Origin: Bacillus sp. MM2020_4
Lineage (GTDB): Bacteria > Bacillota > Bacilli > Bacillales > Cytobacillaceae
Direction of reading: 5' to 3'
Assembly (NCBI RefSeq): GCF_011250555.1
Contig: NZ_JAANMZ010000005.1
Location: 122,661-186,660, forward strand
DNA length: 64,000 nucleotides
Shown: positions 17,414-26,344 of the stretch, one piece after another
Numbering within the stretch: the first letter of the stretch is position 1
Layout of the letters: each line of letters begins with the position of its first letter
Position numbers and translations under genes: made by a program
Notes under the pieces: generated by a model
Database searches by the model: none
Told to the model about the DNA's origin: nothing
What the model saw: only the letters and a program-made list of their open reading frames with translations

Positions 17414-17445
17414 AAAGTGCTGAGGAAGTTTACCTCAGCACTTTT
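17414..17445. terminator. Bidirectional terminator between fruA and MFS gene
   Basis: AAAGTGCTGAGG pairs with CCTCAGCACTTT around a 7-nt loop, followed by T. The convergent MFS gene stops 2 bases beyond it. Confidence 0.85.
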
Positions 17446-17446
17446 G

Positions 17447-18724
17447 CTATGCCTCCGCTTTCGGCTTAATTGATATCAGAGCCACAATGGCGGCGGTAAC
17501 GCTCAGACTGCTCAATAATATAAATATCCAATGATTCGCATATTTCATTAACACAGCAATAATCGGAGGACCTGCTGCGACTCCGATAAATCTCATTGAA
17601 TTGTAAATCGATGTAATGGTGCCCCGTTCTTTCTTCTCGACACCTTCAGTGATTAAGGCATCCAAACATGGAAGGCCTAAACCAATTCCTACTCCGCTGA
17701 TCAGAAACATGGTAATCATATACCAGAGCTTAATCGAAAACCATAGGGCGGCAATGGATAATGCTGCTGCGACTATTCCGCCAAAGGTTAACCATTTCAT
17801 GAGTACTTTATTTTTCTTAATTATTTTTCCACTAATAAAGGATGATAAACAAAGTGCTCCTAATGGTAATGCTAAAAATAACCCCTTTTTAACATCTTTT
17901 ATTCCGTATTCACTTTCGAAAACTTCTGAGAGGTAAAATAAAATTCCAAATAGAATCAGCATCAAGATGCCGCCAATAAAAAAGATGGCATAAAGCCAAC
18001 GTCCCTTTTCCGTAAAAGTTTTTTTTACATTGATAAAAAACTCTTTAAAGGGGATTTTCTTTTCATCTGTTTTTGGACACTTGACGAGAAAAATCATCAT
18101 GATAACGGAAATTGCACAAAAGATTGGAAAGGAGAAAAAGGGTAAAAACCAGATAAACCCTGCTAAAAATGCACCCAAGATCGGACTTAGTACTTTCCCA
18201 AAGGTATTGGATGTTTCAATCAGACCTAGGCAGGTGCTAACATCATCATCATTTTTAAACATGTCACCGACCAGCGGCATAACAATTGGCGCGGCCCCAG
18301 CAGCACCTACCCCCTGTAAAGCCCTGCCGGCTAAAATAAGCCAATAGGCGTCCTCTAACTTCCATGACGCGAAACCAGAAACCAGTCCGCCAATTCCCGC
18401 AATAATTAAGCTGGGAATAATGACTTTTTTCCTTCCAATATGATCGGACAAATAACCGGCAACTGGAATTAAAAAAATGGCAACAATGGAATAAACGGTA
18501 ATAATCATGCTGGATTGAAAAGAGGAGATCGATAATTTTTTTTCCATTGATGGTAACACAGGTATCAGCATTGAATTTCCTAACGTCATAACCAATGGAA
18601 TGGAAGACAGTGAGACAATTGCCCACTTTTGCTTAGATACCTCATTGGATCGCTTTTGTCCAGCAGTAGACTGCTTCTTTTTTGCAGTACGTGGATTTTG
18701 GCTTAATTGTTCAATATGTTCCAT
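17447..18724 (-). CDS. MFS drug efflux transporter (DHA1 family)
   Basis: A 425-aa, 12-segment major facilitator. The loop 2-3 motif appears as G-Y-L-S-D-H-I-G-R-K-K, and motif C-like G-P-P-I in segment 5 or later fits a proton-driven drug antiporter. The first 32 residues are polar and basic (K-K-K-Q-S, K-R-S), an unusually long cytoplasmic leader. It resembles the TetA/Bmr-type exporters common in bacilli; the substrate is unknown. It is transcribed convergently with the fru operon and divergently from the trp leader. Confidence 0.8.
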   Translation of the reverse strand: MEHIEQLSQNPRTAKKKQSTAGQKRSNEVSKQKWAIVSLSSIPLVMTLGNSMLIPVLPSMEKKLSISSFQSSMIITVYSIVAIFLIPVAGYLSDHIGRKKVIIPSLIIAGIGGLVSGFASWKLEDAYWLILAGRALQGVGAAGAAPIVMPLVGDMFKNDDDVSTCLGLIETSNTFGKVLSPILGAFLAGFIWFLPFFSFPIFCAISVIMMIFLVKCPKTDEKKIPFKEFFINVKKTFTEKGRWLYAIFFIGGILMLILFGILFYLSEVFESEYGIKDVKKGLFLALPLGALCLSSFISGKIIKKNKVLMKWLTFGGIVAAALSIAALWFSIKLWYMITMFLISGVGIGLGLPCLDALITEGVEKKERGTITSIYNSMRFIGVAAGPPIIAVLMKYANHWIFILLSSLSVTAAIVALISIKPKAEA

Positions 18725-18856
18725 GAATAGTCTAGCCTGCCTTCATTTATTTGCTACTGTTAATATTCACTAATTTAGATTTAAAAAACAATGAAATATA
18801 AATCCTTTATTTGGAAGTCGGAGAAGCGACTTTGTGAAAATTCAAAAAATAATTCC

Positions 18857-18885
18857 TTGACAGAGGTTAGAATCTATATTAACAT
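18857..18885 (+). promoter_or_regulatory. Promoter of the trp T-box leader
   Basis: Perfect TTGACA, 17-bp spacer, TAACAT. The start point would be near 18892, about 325 nt before trpE. Confidence 0.75.
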
Positions 18886-18891
18886 GATAAA

Positions 18892-19195
18892 AAATAATCA
18901 TAGTAAATCGTTGAGCAAGAGGAGTACACATATTTGATTCTTTCCAGAGAGTCGGGGCAGGTGGGAACCGATAAGATAAGATTTGTGGAATGGACTTGCG
19001 AGAGGCATCTTGAACAAGTAGTAGGGATGCACGGAGTTCCACCGTTAAAAGGATAGGATATCGAACAAAATGTTTCTGTATCCGAAAGAGGAAGCAGATT
19101 TTTTCTGTTTCAAATTTGAGGTGGCACCACGGTCAATAGAATCGTCCTCTATATGCGTAAATTATTTACGCATATAGAGGACGATTTTTTTTTTT
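18892..19195 (+). promoter_or_regulatory. T-box riboswitch (tRNA-Trp responsive) of the trp operon
   Basis: The leader carries the T-box antiterminator core at 19118-19132 (GAGGTGGCACCACGG), where the UGGC bulge would pair with the GCCA end of uncharged tRNA-Trp. Stem I features are visible: AGAGGAGTA near 18920, GATAAG near 18970, the specifier context GAA-TGG-A with the Trp codon UGG at 18991-18993, then GCGAGAGG and AGTAGGGA. The region 18725-18856 upstream shows no gene. Known mechanism: uncharged tRNA stabilises the antiterminator and the trp genes are read. Confidence 0.92.
19141..19195 (+). terminator. T-box terminator hairpin
   Basis: A perfect 20-bp stem (19141-19160 with 19166-19185) around a 5-nt loop, followed by ten T. 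Its 5' side can be captured by the T-box antiterminator. Confidence 0.93.
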
Positions 19196-19215
19196 ACTTT
19201 GAGAGGAGTTGGGAC

Positions 19216-20604
19216 ATGAAAACAGTAAACGGTTTTTTTATCCGAGAAATTAAAGGTGATACATTAACGCCGATTTCTATTTTGCAAAAGATAAGCGGAA
19301 ACAAAAAGTTCTTATTGGAAAGTTCTCATAAATACAATGACTCTGGGCGCTATTCGTTTATCGGGGCAGACCCTGCCTTTGAACTCATTTCACGAGGTGA
19401 TCGGAATGAAATTGTCAATCGAGATGGTAAGAAAAGTGTATTGAAGGGAAACCCGTTGGAGGTATTAAAGGAGCTTTTACCGCCAAGGGCTTTTGAAGAG
19501 AATGCCTTTCCATTTGTAGGCGGTGCTGTAGGGTATGTTGGCTATGACATTATTAGATCCTACGAAATCATTGGTGAGGAATATTCAAACGGGTTAGACA
19601 TGCCAGATGTACACTTAATGTTTTATGAGGAAGTAATTGTATTTGATCACCTTGAAGAGAAAATCATGCTTTGCGGGCTGCCGCTGACAGAAACAAGCAC
19701 AGAAGAAGTGATTGCAAACCGCCTAACGAAAAGGATCGAGGAATTAAAACAGCCCATTTATTATCATGAAGATGAGCCCGTTCGTTTTGCAGGTTTTCAT
19801 TCAGATACGGAAAAAGAAACCTTTATTAATCAGGTTGAAGTCGCAAAGGATCATATTTTAGCTGGGGATATATTTCAAGTGGTGCTATCAAGACGAATGA
19901 AGTCATCGTTTGAAGGAACACCATTATCCCTGTATCGAAAACACCGGAGTCATAATCCAACCCCTTATATGTTTTATATTGATTTTGACGACTATACCGT
20001 TATCGGTTCTTCTCCGGAAAGTTTACTAAAGACAATAGGGAGAATAGTTATTTCAAATCCGATTGCTGGGACAAAGCGGAGAGGGGAGTCAAGGATCGAG
20101 GATCTGCTGATTGAACAGGAATTAGTAACTGATGAAAAAGAACTGGCAGAGCATCGGATGCTGGTTGATCTTGGCAGGAATGATCTCGGAAAAGTTTGCG
20201 AATTCGGAACGGTTCAAATTGAAAAGTATATGGCGGTGGAAAAATTCCGACATGTCATGCATCTTGTGTCAGAGGTAAGTGGTGAGCTCCTGCCGGATAA
20301 GACAGCCATTGATGCCCTTGCCGCATGCCTACCGGCAGGAACGGTTTCAGGTGCACCAAAGGTAAGGGCGATGGAAATTATCAATGCCCTGGAGAAGTCA
20401 AAACGGGGTCTCTATTCAGGAGCAATTGGCTATGTATCGGCGAGCGGAAATATCGATTTTGCCCTTGCGATTCGAACAATGATTATTAAGGATGGAACAG
20501 CTAGTATCCAAGCAGGTGCAGGAATTGTCTACGATTCCAATCCTGAGTCAGAGTATGAGGAAACCGTCAATAAGTTAAAAACCTTTTTGGAGGGTGAGCA
20601 ATGA
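19216..20604 (+). CDS. trpE: Anthranilate synthase component I
   Basis: Makes anthranilate from chorismate with ammonia supplied by TrpG. 462 aa from the ATG at 19216 (GAGAGGAGTTGGGAC upstream); the in-frame ATG at 19153 is inside the terminator and not used. The N-terminal regulatory region includes L-L-E-S-S, the Trp-feedback motif. The C-terminal chorismate-binding domain has P-T-P-Y-M-F-Y, G-S-S-P-E-S, I-A-G-T-K-R-R-G, D-L-G-R-N-D-L-G-K-V and S-G-A-P-K-V-R-A-M-E. First gene of a seven-gene operon, 20 bp after the T-box terminator. Confidence 0.96.
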   Translation: MKTVNGFFIREIKGDTLTPISILQKISGNKKFLLESSHKYNDSGRYSFIGADPAFELISRGDRNEIVNRDGKKSVLKGNPLEVLKELLPPRAFEENAFPFVGGAVGYVGYDIIRSYEIIGEEYSNGLDMPDVHLMFYEEVIVFDHLEEKIMLCGLPLTETSTEEVIANRLTKRIEELKQPIYYHEDEPVRFAGFHSDTEKETFINQVEVAKDHILAGDIFQVVLSRRMKSSFEGTPLSLYRKHRSHNPTPYMFYIDFDDYTVIGSSPESLLKTIGRIVISNPIAGTKRRGESRIEDLLIEQELVTDEKELAEHRMLVDLGRNDLGKVCEFGTVQIEKYMAVEKFRHVMHLVSEVSGELLPDKTAIDALAACLPAGTVSGAPKVRAMEIINALEKSKRGLYSGAIGYVSASGNIDFALAIRTMIIKDGTASIQAGAGIVYDSNPESEYEETVNKLKTFLEGEQ

Positions 20605-21212
20605 TCTTGCTAATCGATAATTTTGATTCGTTTACATTTAATCTTTATCAGTACTTAGGTGAATTAGGAGAAAAAACTGCTGTATATCGAAATAATCAAC
20701 TGTCTATCGAGCAAATCAGAGAAATGAAACCAAAAGCGATTATTTTATCACCAGGTCCAGGAAGGCCGGAAGCTGCAGGAATTTGTATGGAAGTGGTTCA
20801 AACTTTCTATCAGGAAATTCCTATTTTAGGAATATGCCTGGGTCATCAGGCTATTGGTGCTGCATTCGGCAGTGTAGTAGGCAGGGCCCATTCTATTATG
20901 CACGGGAAAACATCCTCCATATCACATGGCAGTAGTGGAATTTTTGCAAATATGGAATCGCCTTTAGAGGTCATGCGCTATCATTCCTTATCTATTGATA
21001 AAAGCCATATTGCTGCACAATTAGAGGTTATTGCGATTTCAAGTGATGACAATGAAGTGATGGCGATCAAACATCAGCAATTTCCTGTTTATGGTCTGCA
21101 ATTTCATCCTGAATCCATTGGAACACCATTAGGTAAGGCAATGATAGCTAACTTTTTACTTGAAATAGAAGGGGAGAGGACAAATGAGGAATTATTTACT
21201 CCAATTAGCTGA
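20601..21212 (+). CDS. trpG: Anthranilate synthase component II (glutamine amidotransferase)
   Basis: A class I glutaminase of 203 aa that channels ammonia to TrpE. The nucleophile Cys is in G-I-C-L-G-H-Q and the His-Glu pair is in F-H-P-E-S. The N-terminal D-N-F-D-S-F-T motif is typical. It overlaps trpE by 4 bases. In B. subtilis the equivalent gene (pabA) sits in the folate operon; here it lies inside the trp operon, as in the B. cereus arrangement. It might still serve PabB as well. Confidence 0.95.
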   Translation: MILLIDNFDSFTFNLYQYLGELGEKTAVYRNNQLSIEQIREMKPKAIILSPGPGRPEAAGICMEVVQTFYQEIPILGICLGHQAIGAAFGSVVGRAHSIMHGKTSSISHGSSGIFANMESPLEVMRYHSLSIDKSHIAAQLEVIAISSDDNEVMAIKHQQFPVYGLQFHPESIGTPLGKAMIANFLLEIEGERTNEELFTPIS

Positions 21213-22209
21213 AAAACAATCGTTTTCAGAAAATCAAATGAAAGAAGCCTTCGATTTTATCTTGGGGGAAGAAGTTTCCGAATCGGAAATTGCAGCCTTT
21301 TTAATGGGCCTAAAATCAAAGGGTGAAACCGTCGAAGAAATTGCCGGGATTGTGAGGGCATTAAAGGATCATACGTTAACATTTACCCGTAAATTTCCGA
21401 ATGTTCTTGATAATTGCGGGACTGGAGGAGACGGTTCTTCAAGTTTTAATGTCAGTACCACTTCTGCCTTTGTCATTGCCGCGGCTGGTATCCCTGTAGC
21501 AAAGCATGGGAATAGGAGTATATCAAGTAAAACGGGGAGCGCTGACGTACTAGAGCACTTGGGGGTAAATTTTAATTTATCTGCAGAACAAACAGAAGAA
21601 ATCCTTGAGGAAATCGGTGTGGCATTTCTATTTGCTCCGCATGTCCATCCCAAATTGAAAAAAGTGATGTCAGTAAGGAAACAATTAAAAATTCCGACTA
21701 TCTTTAATTTTATCGGACCGCTTACAAATCCAATTGATTTAGACTATCAATTGCTTGGTGTTTACCGAAGAGATTTATTGAATATATTTGCGGAAGTGCT
21801 TCAGAAACTTGGCCGTAAACGGGCAGTAGTCATTAATGGTGCCGGTTATATGGACGAAGCTTCACTACAAGGAGAGAATCACTTTTCGCTTTTGGAGGAA
21901 GGATGCATTAACAATCATTCTTTTTTCCCTGAAGAAATGAATCTTACTCGATATGATAACAGTTGTATAAAGGGTGGGGATTCAAAAGAAAATGCTGAGA
22001 TCCTAGTCAGAGTTTTAAAAGGGGAAAAAGGAGCACAATTGGATACTGTTTTACTCAACGCGGGAATTGGAATTTTTACCGCTGGGAAAGCAGAAACGAT
22101 GAAAGCCGGAATTGAATTAGCAAAAGAGATGATTGACACGGGTGCAGCATATGAAAAACTAGCTGCGCTCATTGATAAATCACGAGCAAACAGGAGGGAG
22201 GCAATTTAA
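21184..22209 (+). CDS. trpD: Anthranilate phosphoribosyltransferase
   Basis: Transfers phosphoribosyl from PRPP to anthranilate. 341 aa with the PRPP/glycine-rich motif C-G-T-G-G-D-G, K-H-G-N-R-S-I-S-S-K-T-G-S-A-D, and the N-terminal helical domain of the nucleoside phosphorylase type. The ATG at 21184 lies 29 bases inside trpG, with GGGGAGAGG upstream, so the genes are tightly coupled. Confidence 0.95.
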   Translation: MRNYLLQLAEKQSFSENQMKEAFDFILGEEVSESEIAAFLMGLKSKGETVEEIAGIVRALKDHTLTFTRKFPNVLDNCGTGGDGSSSFNVSTTSAFVIAAAGIPVAKHGNRSISSKTGSADVLEHLGVNFNLSAEQTEEILEEIGVAFLFAPHVHPKLKKVMSVRKQLKIPTIFNFIGPLTNPIDLDYQLLGVYRRDLLNIFAEVLQKLGRKRAVVINGAGYMDEASLQGENHFSLLEEGCINNHSFFPEEMNLTRYDNSCIKGGDSKENAEILVRVLKGEKGAQLDTVLLNAGIGIFTAGKAETMKAGIELAKEMIDTGAAYEKLAALIDKSRANRREAI

Positions 22210-23001
22210 ATGGTGACTATTCTTGACCGAATTATTGAACAGAAGAAGAAAGAGGTGCTGCTTCTTCAAGAAGGTGTACACAGGATTCCGCAAATCGAAT
22301 TTCCAAAAAGGTCCCTTATTCACAAGCTGAATGAAGCAAATGAATTGTCGATTATCGCTGAATTCAAACGGGCATCACCTTCAAAGGGACTCATCAATAA
22401 TGGAATTGATCCTGTCCAGCAGGCAGCGATGTATGAGGAATCTGGGGCAACTGCCATTTCTGTGCTAACTGATCAAAGTTTTTTTAAAGGGTCATTTTCT
22501 GATTTGCAGCGGGTTCGTGAAACGGTTGATCTTCCCATACTTTGCAAAGATTTTATCATCGACCCGTTGCAAATTAATGTAGCTGCTGCAAATGGTGCTG
22601 ATTTGATTTTATTAATAGCAGCCGCCTTGGATGAAAACCGACTGAACGAGTTATATCAATATGCGAGGTCAAAGGACTTGGAGGTTTTGGTAGAAGTTCA
22701 TAATCAGGAAGAATTAGAAAAGGTACTTCATACAAGTGCAAGGCTGATTGGGGTCAATAATCGGGATTTAAAAACCTTCCATGTTTCACTTGAAGTTACT
22801 GAAACATTGGCACTTGAGGTAAAAAAATCTGGTGCCTTCCTTATAAGTGAGAGCGGTATTCATTGCCAAGAGGATGCAGAGCGGGTTAGAAATGCCGGTG
22901 CGAATGGAATTTTAGTTGGGGAAGCATTGATGACAAGTAGGGATGTCAAAAATGCCTTCCTAGATCTTCGTCTGCCTCTTCTGCAGGGGATAAACGAATG
23001 A
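22210..23001 (+). CDS. trpC: Indole-3-glycerol phosphate synthase
   Basis: A (beta/alpha)8-barrel enzyme that closes the indole ring. 263 aa with I-A-E-F-K-R-A-S-P-S-K-G near residues 50-60 (catalytic Lys), C-K-D-F-I, and V-N-N-R-D-L-K-T-F. It starts directly after the trpD stop, with GGAGG upstream, and overlaps trpF by 4 bases. Confidence 0.95.
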   Translation: MVTILDRIIEQKKKEVLLLQEGVHRIPQIEFPKRSLIHKLNEANELSIIAEFKRASPSKGLINNGIDPVQQAAMYEESGATAISVLTDQSFFKGSFSDLQRVRETVDLPILCKDFIIDPLQINVAAANGADLILLIAAALDENRLNELYQYARSKDLEVLVEVHNQEELEKVLHTSARLIGVNNRDLKTFHVSLEVTETLALEVKKSGAFLISESGIHCQEDAERVRNAGANGILVGEALMTSRDVKNAFLDLRLPLLQGINE

Positions 23002-23639
23002 AAGTGAAAATTTGCGGCATAACGGATGTCAAAACAGCACTTGCCACAGCTGAGTATGGTGCCGATGCCATTGGTTTTGTGTTTGCTGACAGTAAGCGAA
23101 GGATTTCAATAGAAAAAGCAACAGAAATTGTTTCCGCTTTACCAAATGATGTGTATAAGGTTGGTGTATTTGTAAATGAAACACAGGAAGAAGTCGAACG
23201 AATTGCCTCGGTTGTCGGGTTAACACATATCCAATTGCATGGTGATGAACCTGCCTCATTTTGCGAATTGCTTTCATTACCTGTAATAAAGGCAATAAGC
23301 TTTGATGGGAATGAGGGGCTAGCAGATATTAGCCAATTTCCGGCGGAGTATATATTGTTGGATGGCCCAAAAGAAAAATATCGGGGTGGAAATGGGACAG
23401 CGTTTGATTGGAATGAGGTAAACGCAGCAATTTTAAGTGAGAAAAGAGTCATTCTTGCTGGTGGTTTACATTTGAACAATGTGGAACTGGCCATCAACAT
23501 TGTAAAACCGGCAATGGTGGACGTAAGCTCCGGAGTTGAATCTGATGGAGTAAAGGACCTTGTAAAGATAAAAGAATTTATTACCAAAGTGAAAAATTTG
23601 GGGGGAAATGAAAATGAGCACATATACATTACCAAATGA
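22998..23639 (+). CDS. trpF: Phosphoribosylanthranilate isomerase
   Basis: Amadori rearrangement of phosphoribosylanthranilate. 213 aa, single barrel, with the catalytic Cys in [15 protein letters not shown], the catalytic Asp in L-L-D-G, and the phosphate-binding D-V-S-S-G-V-E near the end. Overlaps trpC by 4 bases and trpB by 26 bases. Confidence 0.95.
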   Translation: MKVKICGITDVKTALATAEYGADAIGFVFADSKRRISIEKATEIVSALPNDVYKVGVFVNETQEEVERIASVVGLTHIQLHGDEPASFCELLSLPVIKAISFDGNEGLADISQFPAEYILLDGPKEKYRGGNGTAFDWNEVNAAILSEKRVILAGGLHLNNVELAINIVKPAMVDVSSGVESDGVKDLVKIKEFITKVKNLGGNENEHIYITK

Positions 23640-24828
23640 AAGAGGACATTTCGGTATTTTTGGAGGAAGATTTGTACCGGAAACCTTGATGAAAGCCGTT
23701 ATTGAGCTTAATGAAGCATATGAAATGGCTAAGAAGGAACCGGGCTTTCAAGCTGAGATAGATCGATTATTAAAAGAATATGTCGGGAGAGAGACACCAC
23801 TATATTTTGCAGAAAATCTAACGAGACATGCTGGTGGTGCCAATATTTTTCTTAAAAGAGAAGATTTGAATCATACAGGAGCCCATAAAATCAACAATGC
23901 CATTGGTCAGGCGTTGCTAGCAGTTCGGATGGGAAAGCGAAGGATTGTAGCCGAAACAGGTGCCGGTCAGCATGGTGTGGCGACGGCGACTGTTTGTGCC
24001 TTGTTAAACCTGGATTGTATTATTTTTATGGGGGAAGAGGACATAAAAAGACAGGCATTAAACGTCTTTCGCATGGAATTGTTGGGAGCAAAGGTGGTTG
24101 GAGTAACCTCCGGTAGTGCTACATTAAAGGACGCCGTCAACGAAGCGCTGAGATACTGGGTAGCCAATGTGGATGACACCCACTATCTTTTAGGATCTGT
24201 CATGGGTCCTCACCCTTTTCCCGTGATGGTAAGAGATTTTCAAAGTGTCATTGGCAAGGAAACAAGAGAACAATTTCTAAAGCGGGAAGGCTGCCTTCCT
24301 GATGCTGTTGTTGCCTGTATAGGGGGCGGAAGTAATGCAATGGGGATGTTTTACCCATTTATTGAAGATACGTCAGTCCGTTTATATGGGGTTGAAGCGG
24401 CTGGTGCCGGTGTTGAAACCGATTTTCATGCGGCCTCGTTAACAAAAGGTAAACCCGGTGTTTTACATGGCGGCTTAATGTATTTATTGCAAACCAATGA
24501 TGGTCAGATTCAAGAAGCCCATTCTATATCTGCCGGCCTTGATTATCCCGGGGTAGGTCCTGAACACAGCTACTTAAAGGATAGTGGGAGGGCAGACTAT
24601 TATTCTATTACAGATCAAGAAGCACTGGAGGCCTTTCAACTTTTATCAAAGCTTGAGGGTATTATACCTGCACTTGAAAGTGCCCATGCTGTTGCCTTTA
24701 GTGTTAAGCTAGCGGCTGAATTGAACGATACGCAAAACATTGTTGTATGCCTCTCCGGCCGTGGTGATAAGGATGTAGATACTGTGAAATCAAGAATTGA
24801 AGGGGGAAATGATCATGTACCGAATTGA
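23614..24828 (+). CDS. trpB: Tryptophan synthase beta subunit
   Basis: PLP enzyme condensing indole with serine. 404 aa from the ATG at 23614; this Met rather than the one at 23608 has the correct 8-nt spacing from GGGGG. The PLP lysine is in H-T-G-A-H-K-I-N-N, phosphate-binding in G-G-G-S-N-A, and E-T-G-A-G-Q-H-G is intact. Overlaps the trpA gene by 14 bases. Confidence 0.95.
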   Translation: MSTYTLPNERGHFGIFGGRFVPETLMKAVIELNEAYEMAKKEPGFQAEIDRLLKEYVGRETPLYFAENLTRHAGGANIFLKREDLNHTGAHKINNAIGQALLAVRMGKRRIVAETGAGQHGVATATVCALLNLDCIIFMGEEDIKRQALNVFRMELLGAKVVGVTSGSATLKDAVNEALRYWVANVDDTHYLLGSVMGPHPFPVMVRDFQSVIGKETREQFLKREGCLPDAVVACIGGGSNAMGMFYPFIEDTSVRLYGVEAAGAGVETDFHAASLTKGKPGVLHGGLMYLLQTNDGQIQEAHSISAGLDYPGVGPEHSYLKDSGRADYYSITDQEALEAFQLLSKLEGIIPALESAHAVAFSVKLAAELNDTQNIVVCLSGRGDKDVDTVKSRIEGGNDHVPN

Positions 24829-25624
24829 ACAATCATTTTCAAAATTACAGGCCCATAACAACAAGGCATTTATTCCTTACATAATGGCAGGGGATGGAGG
24901 GCTAGATAGTTTAATAGATAGGTTGACGTTACTTGAACATTACGGTGCGAGCGCAATAGAGGTTGGAGTTCCTTTTTCTGATCCAGTAGCGGATGGTCCA
25001 ACCATTCAACAAGCGGGACTTAGAGCCCTTCAAAACGGTACCACCCTAAAGGGAATCATTGCAGAATTACAAAAGGCAAGGGAAATCATTACCATTCCCA
25101 TTCTCCTAATGACGTATTTAAATCCAATTTACGCTTACGGAATAGAGGAATTTGTTCGCGATATCCGAATTGCCGGTGTAGATGGATGTATTATTCCCGA
25201 CCTCCCCATTGAGGAAGAAGAGATCATAGCACCCCAGCTTGAGGAGGCAAATATTGAACTAATTCGCTTAGTTACCCTTACAACGCCACTTGAGCGGATA
25301 AAAACAATTTCAAGTAAAGGCAAAGGATTTTTATATACAGTTACCGTTAAGGGAATTACTGGGGCGAGAAATGAATATGATGCTGAATTACTGCATTTTT
25401 TGAAAACAGTAAAAGAGGTAAGCACCATACCGGTAATGGCAGGATTTGGGATATCAACAAAGGATCAAATTGCTGAATTAACAACGTACTGTGATGGAGT
25501 TATTGTTGGCAGTAGAATTGTTGATTTGTTTGCACAAAATGATCTTAGTGAAATGGAAGAATTAATGTCATGTTTCAAACGGGAAACAAAAATACTGCAA
25601 GTAAAAAAGTCTACTTCATCATGA
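24815..25624 (+). CDS. trpA: Tryptophan synthase alpha subunit
   Basis: Cleaves indole-3-glycerol phosphate to give indole to TrpB. 269 aa from the ATG at 24815, 8 nt after GGGGG. The catalytic Glu is in [14 protein letters not shown], the second acid in D-G-C-I-I-P-D-L-P, and the phosphate-binding G-F-G-I-S and V-G-S-R-I motifs are present. Last gene of the operon; its stop lies inside the terminator. Confidence 0.95.
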   Translation: MYRIEQSFSKLQAHNNKAFIPYIMAGDGGLDSLIDRLTLLEHYGASAIEVGVPFSDPVADGPTIQQAGLRALQNGTTLKGIIAELQKAREIITIPILLMTYLNPIYAYGIEEFVRDIRIAGVDGCIIPDLPIEEEEIIAPQLEEANIELIRLVTLTTPLERIKTISSKGKGFLYTVTVKGITGARNEYDAELLHFLKTVKEVSTIPVMAGFGISTKDQIAELTTYCDGVIVGSRIVDLFAQNDLSEMEELMSCFKRETKILQVKKSTSS

Positions 25625-25639
25625 AGTGGGCTTTTTTAC
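25601..25639 (+). terminator. Terminator of the trp operon
   Basis: GTAAAAAAGT-C-TACTTCA pairs with TGAAGTGGGCTTTTTTAC with one or two non-Watson-Crick steps; the stem spans the trpA stop codon. Confidence 0.75.
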
Positions 25640-25738
25640 TTACAGTATCATTTGTTACAGCGGAAAATGTCTATCTTTACTATAATTTGCTTGAATACAT
25701 TACAAAAAAATTATAATGGTAAATAAGGATGAAGGATT

Positions 25739-26128
25739 ATGAGGGATTATGAATCAATCCTTTCTATTATGGCTTCACTTGAAGGATTCGGAGGAATTTC
25801 GTATCTACTTCGAGTTAATTTTGAAAAAAATACATTTGTGTCTTTAGAATGGAGAAATAAAGGGGTTTGTCAGACACTACCAGATCTCCAGACAGTAAAA
25901 TCAGGCGATTTGGAGGAATTTAAAAGGGAAGTTTACAGCCTAAATATTAGGAAATGGAAGCCGTCTTACCGGAAAGAAGAAGGAATTATTCTGGAAGGTA
26001 AATACTGGTCGGTAAAATTGAAAACAAAGGAAAAAATGTATGCTAGTGAAGGAACTGAATGTTTTCCTGCTAATTGGGATCAATTTTGTCGTGCAGTTGA
26101 AAAGTTAACGGGAACACCGTTTCGATAA
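25739..26128 (+). CDS. Hypothetical soluble protein
   Basis: 129 aa, not recognised. No signal peptide, membrane segment or known motif. The composition is mixed, with many aromatic residues (W-K-P-S-Y-R, Y-W-S-V-K-L, N-W-D-Q-F-C-R-A). ATG at 25739 follows GGATGAAGGATT. It sits alone between the trp terminator and mnmH. The codon use is like its neighbours and the ribosome site is reasonable, so it is probably a real gene. Confidence 0.6.
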   Translation: MRDYESILSIMASLEGFGGISYLLRVNFEKNTFVSLEWRNKGVCQTLPDLQTVKSGDLEEFKREVYSLNIRKWKPSYRKEEGIILEGKYWSVKLKTKEKMYASEGTECFPANWDQFCRAVEKLTGTPFR

Positions 26129-26260
26129 GAAGGAAAGAGTGTTAATTGCTGACAAAGGTCGACAATTTCTTGATAAGAACGGTTATCTCCTTTATAATGT
26201 GTATATACTTTTACTATCTAAACTGGCTTGTAATAGTCTGTGTTGCCAAAATCTTGTATG

Positions 26261-26293
26261 AAACTTCCAGTTGTGGAAGTTTTGTTTGTTTTT
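26261..26293 (+). terminator. Intrinsic terminator before mnmH
   Basis: AAACTTCCA pairs with TGGAAGTTT around a 4-nt loop, followed by a T-rich tail. It lies about 50 bp before the mnmH start, so either it ends the 25739 transcript or it acts as an attenuator. Confidence 0.65.
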
Positions 26294-26344
26294 ATAGATG
26301 TTTTCACCCATCTAATTATGATTTTTATCTAGGGGCGTTGTGTA

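Noticed and set aside
22946..23635. Long 229-aa minus-strand ORF opposite trpF
   Set aside because: It is an antisense shadow of trpF/trpC; Ser/Phe-rich composition and no ribosome site.
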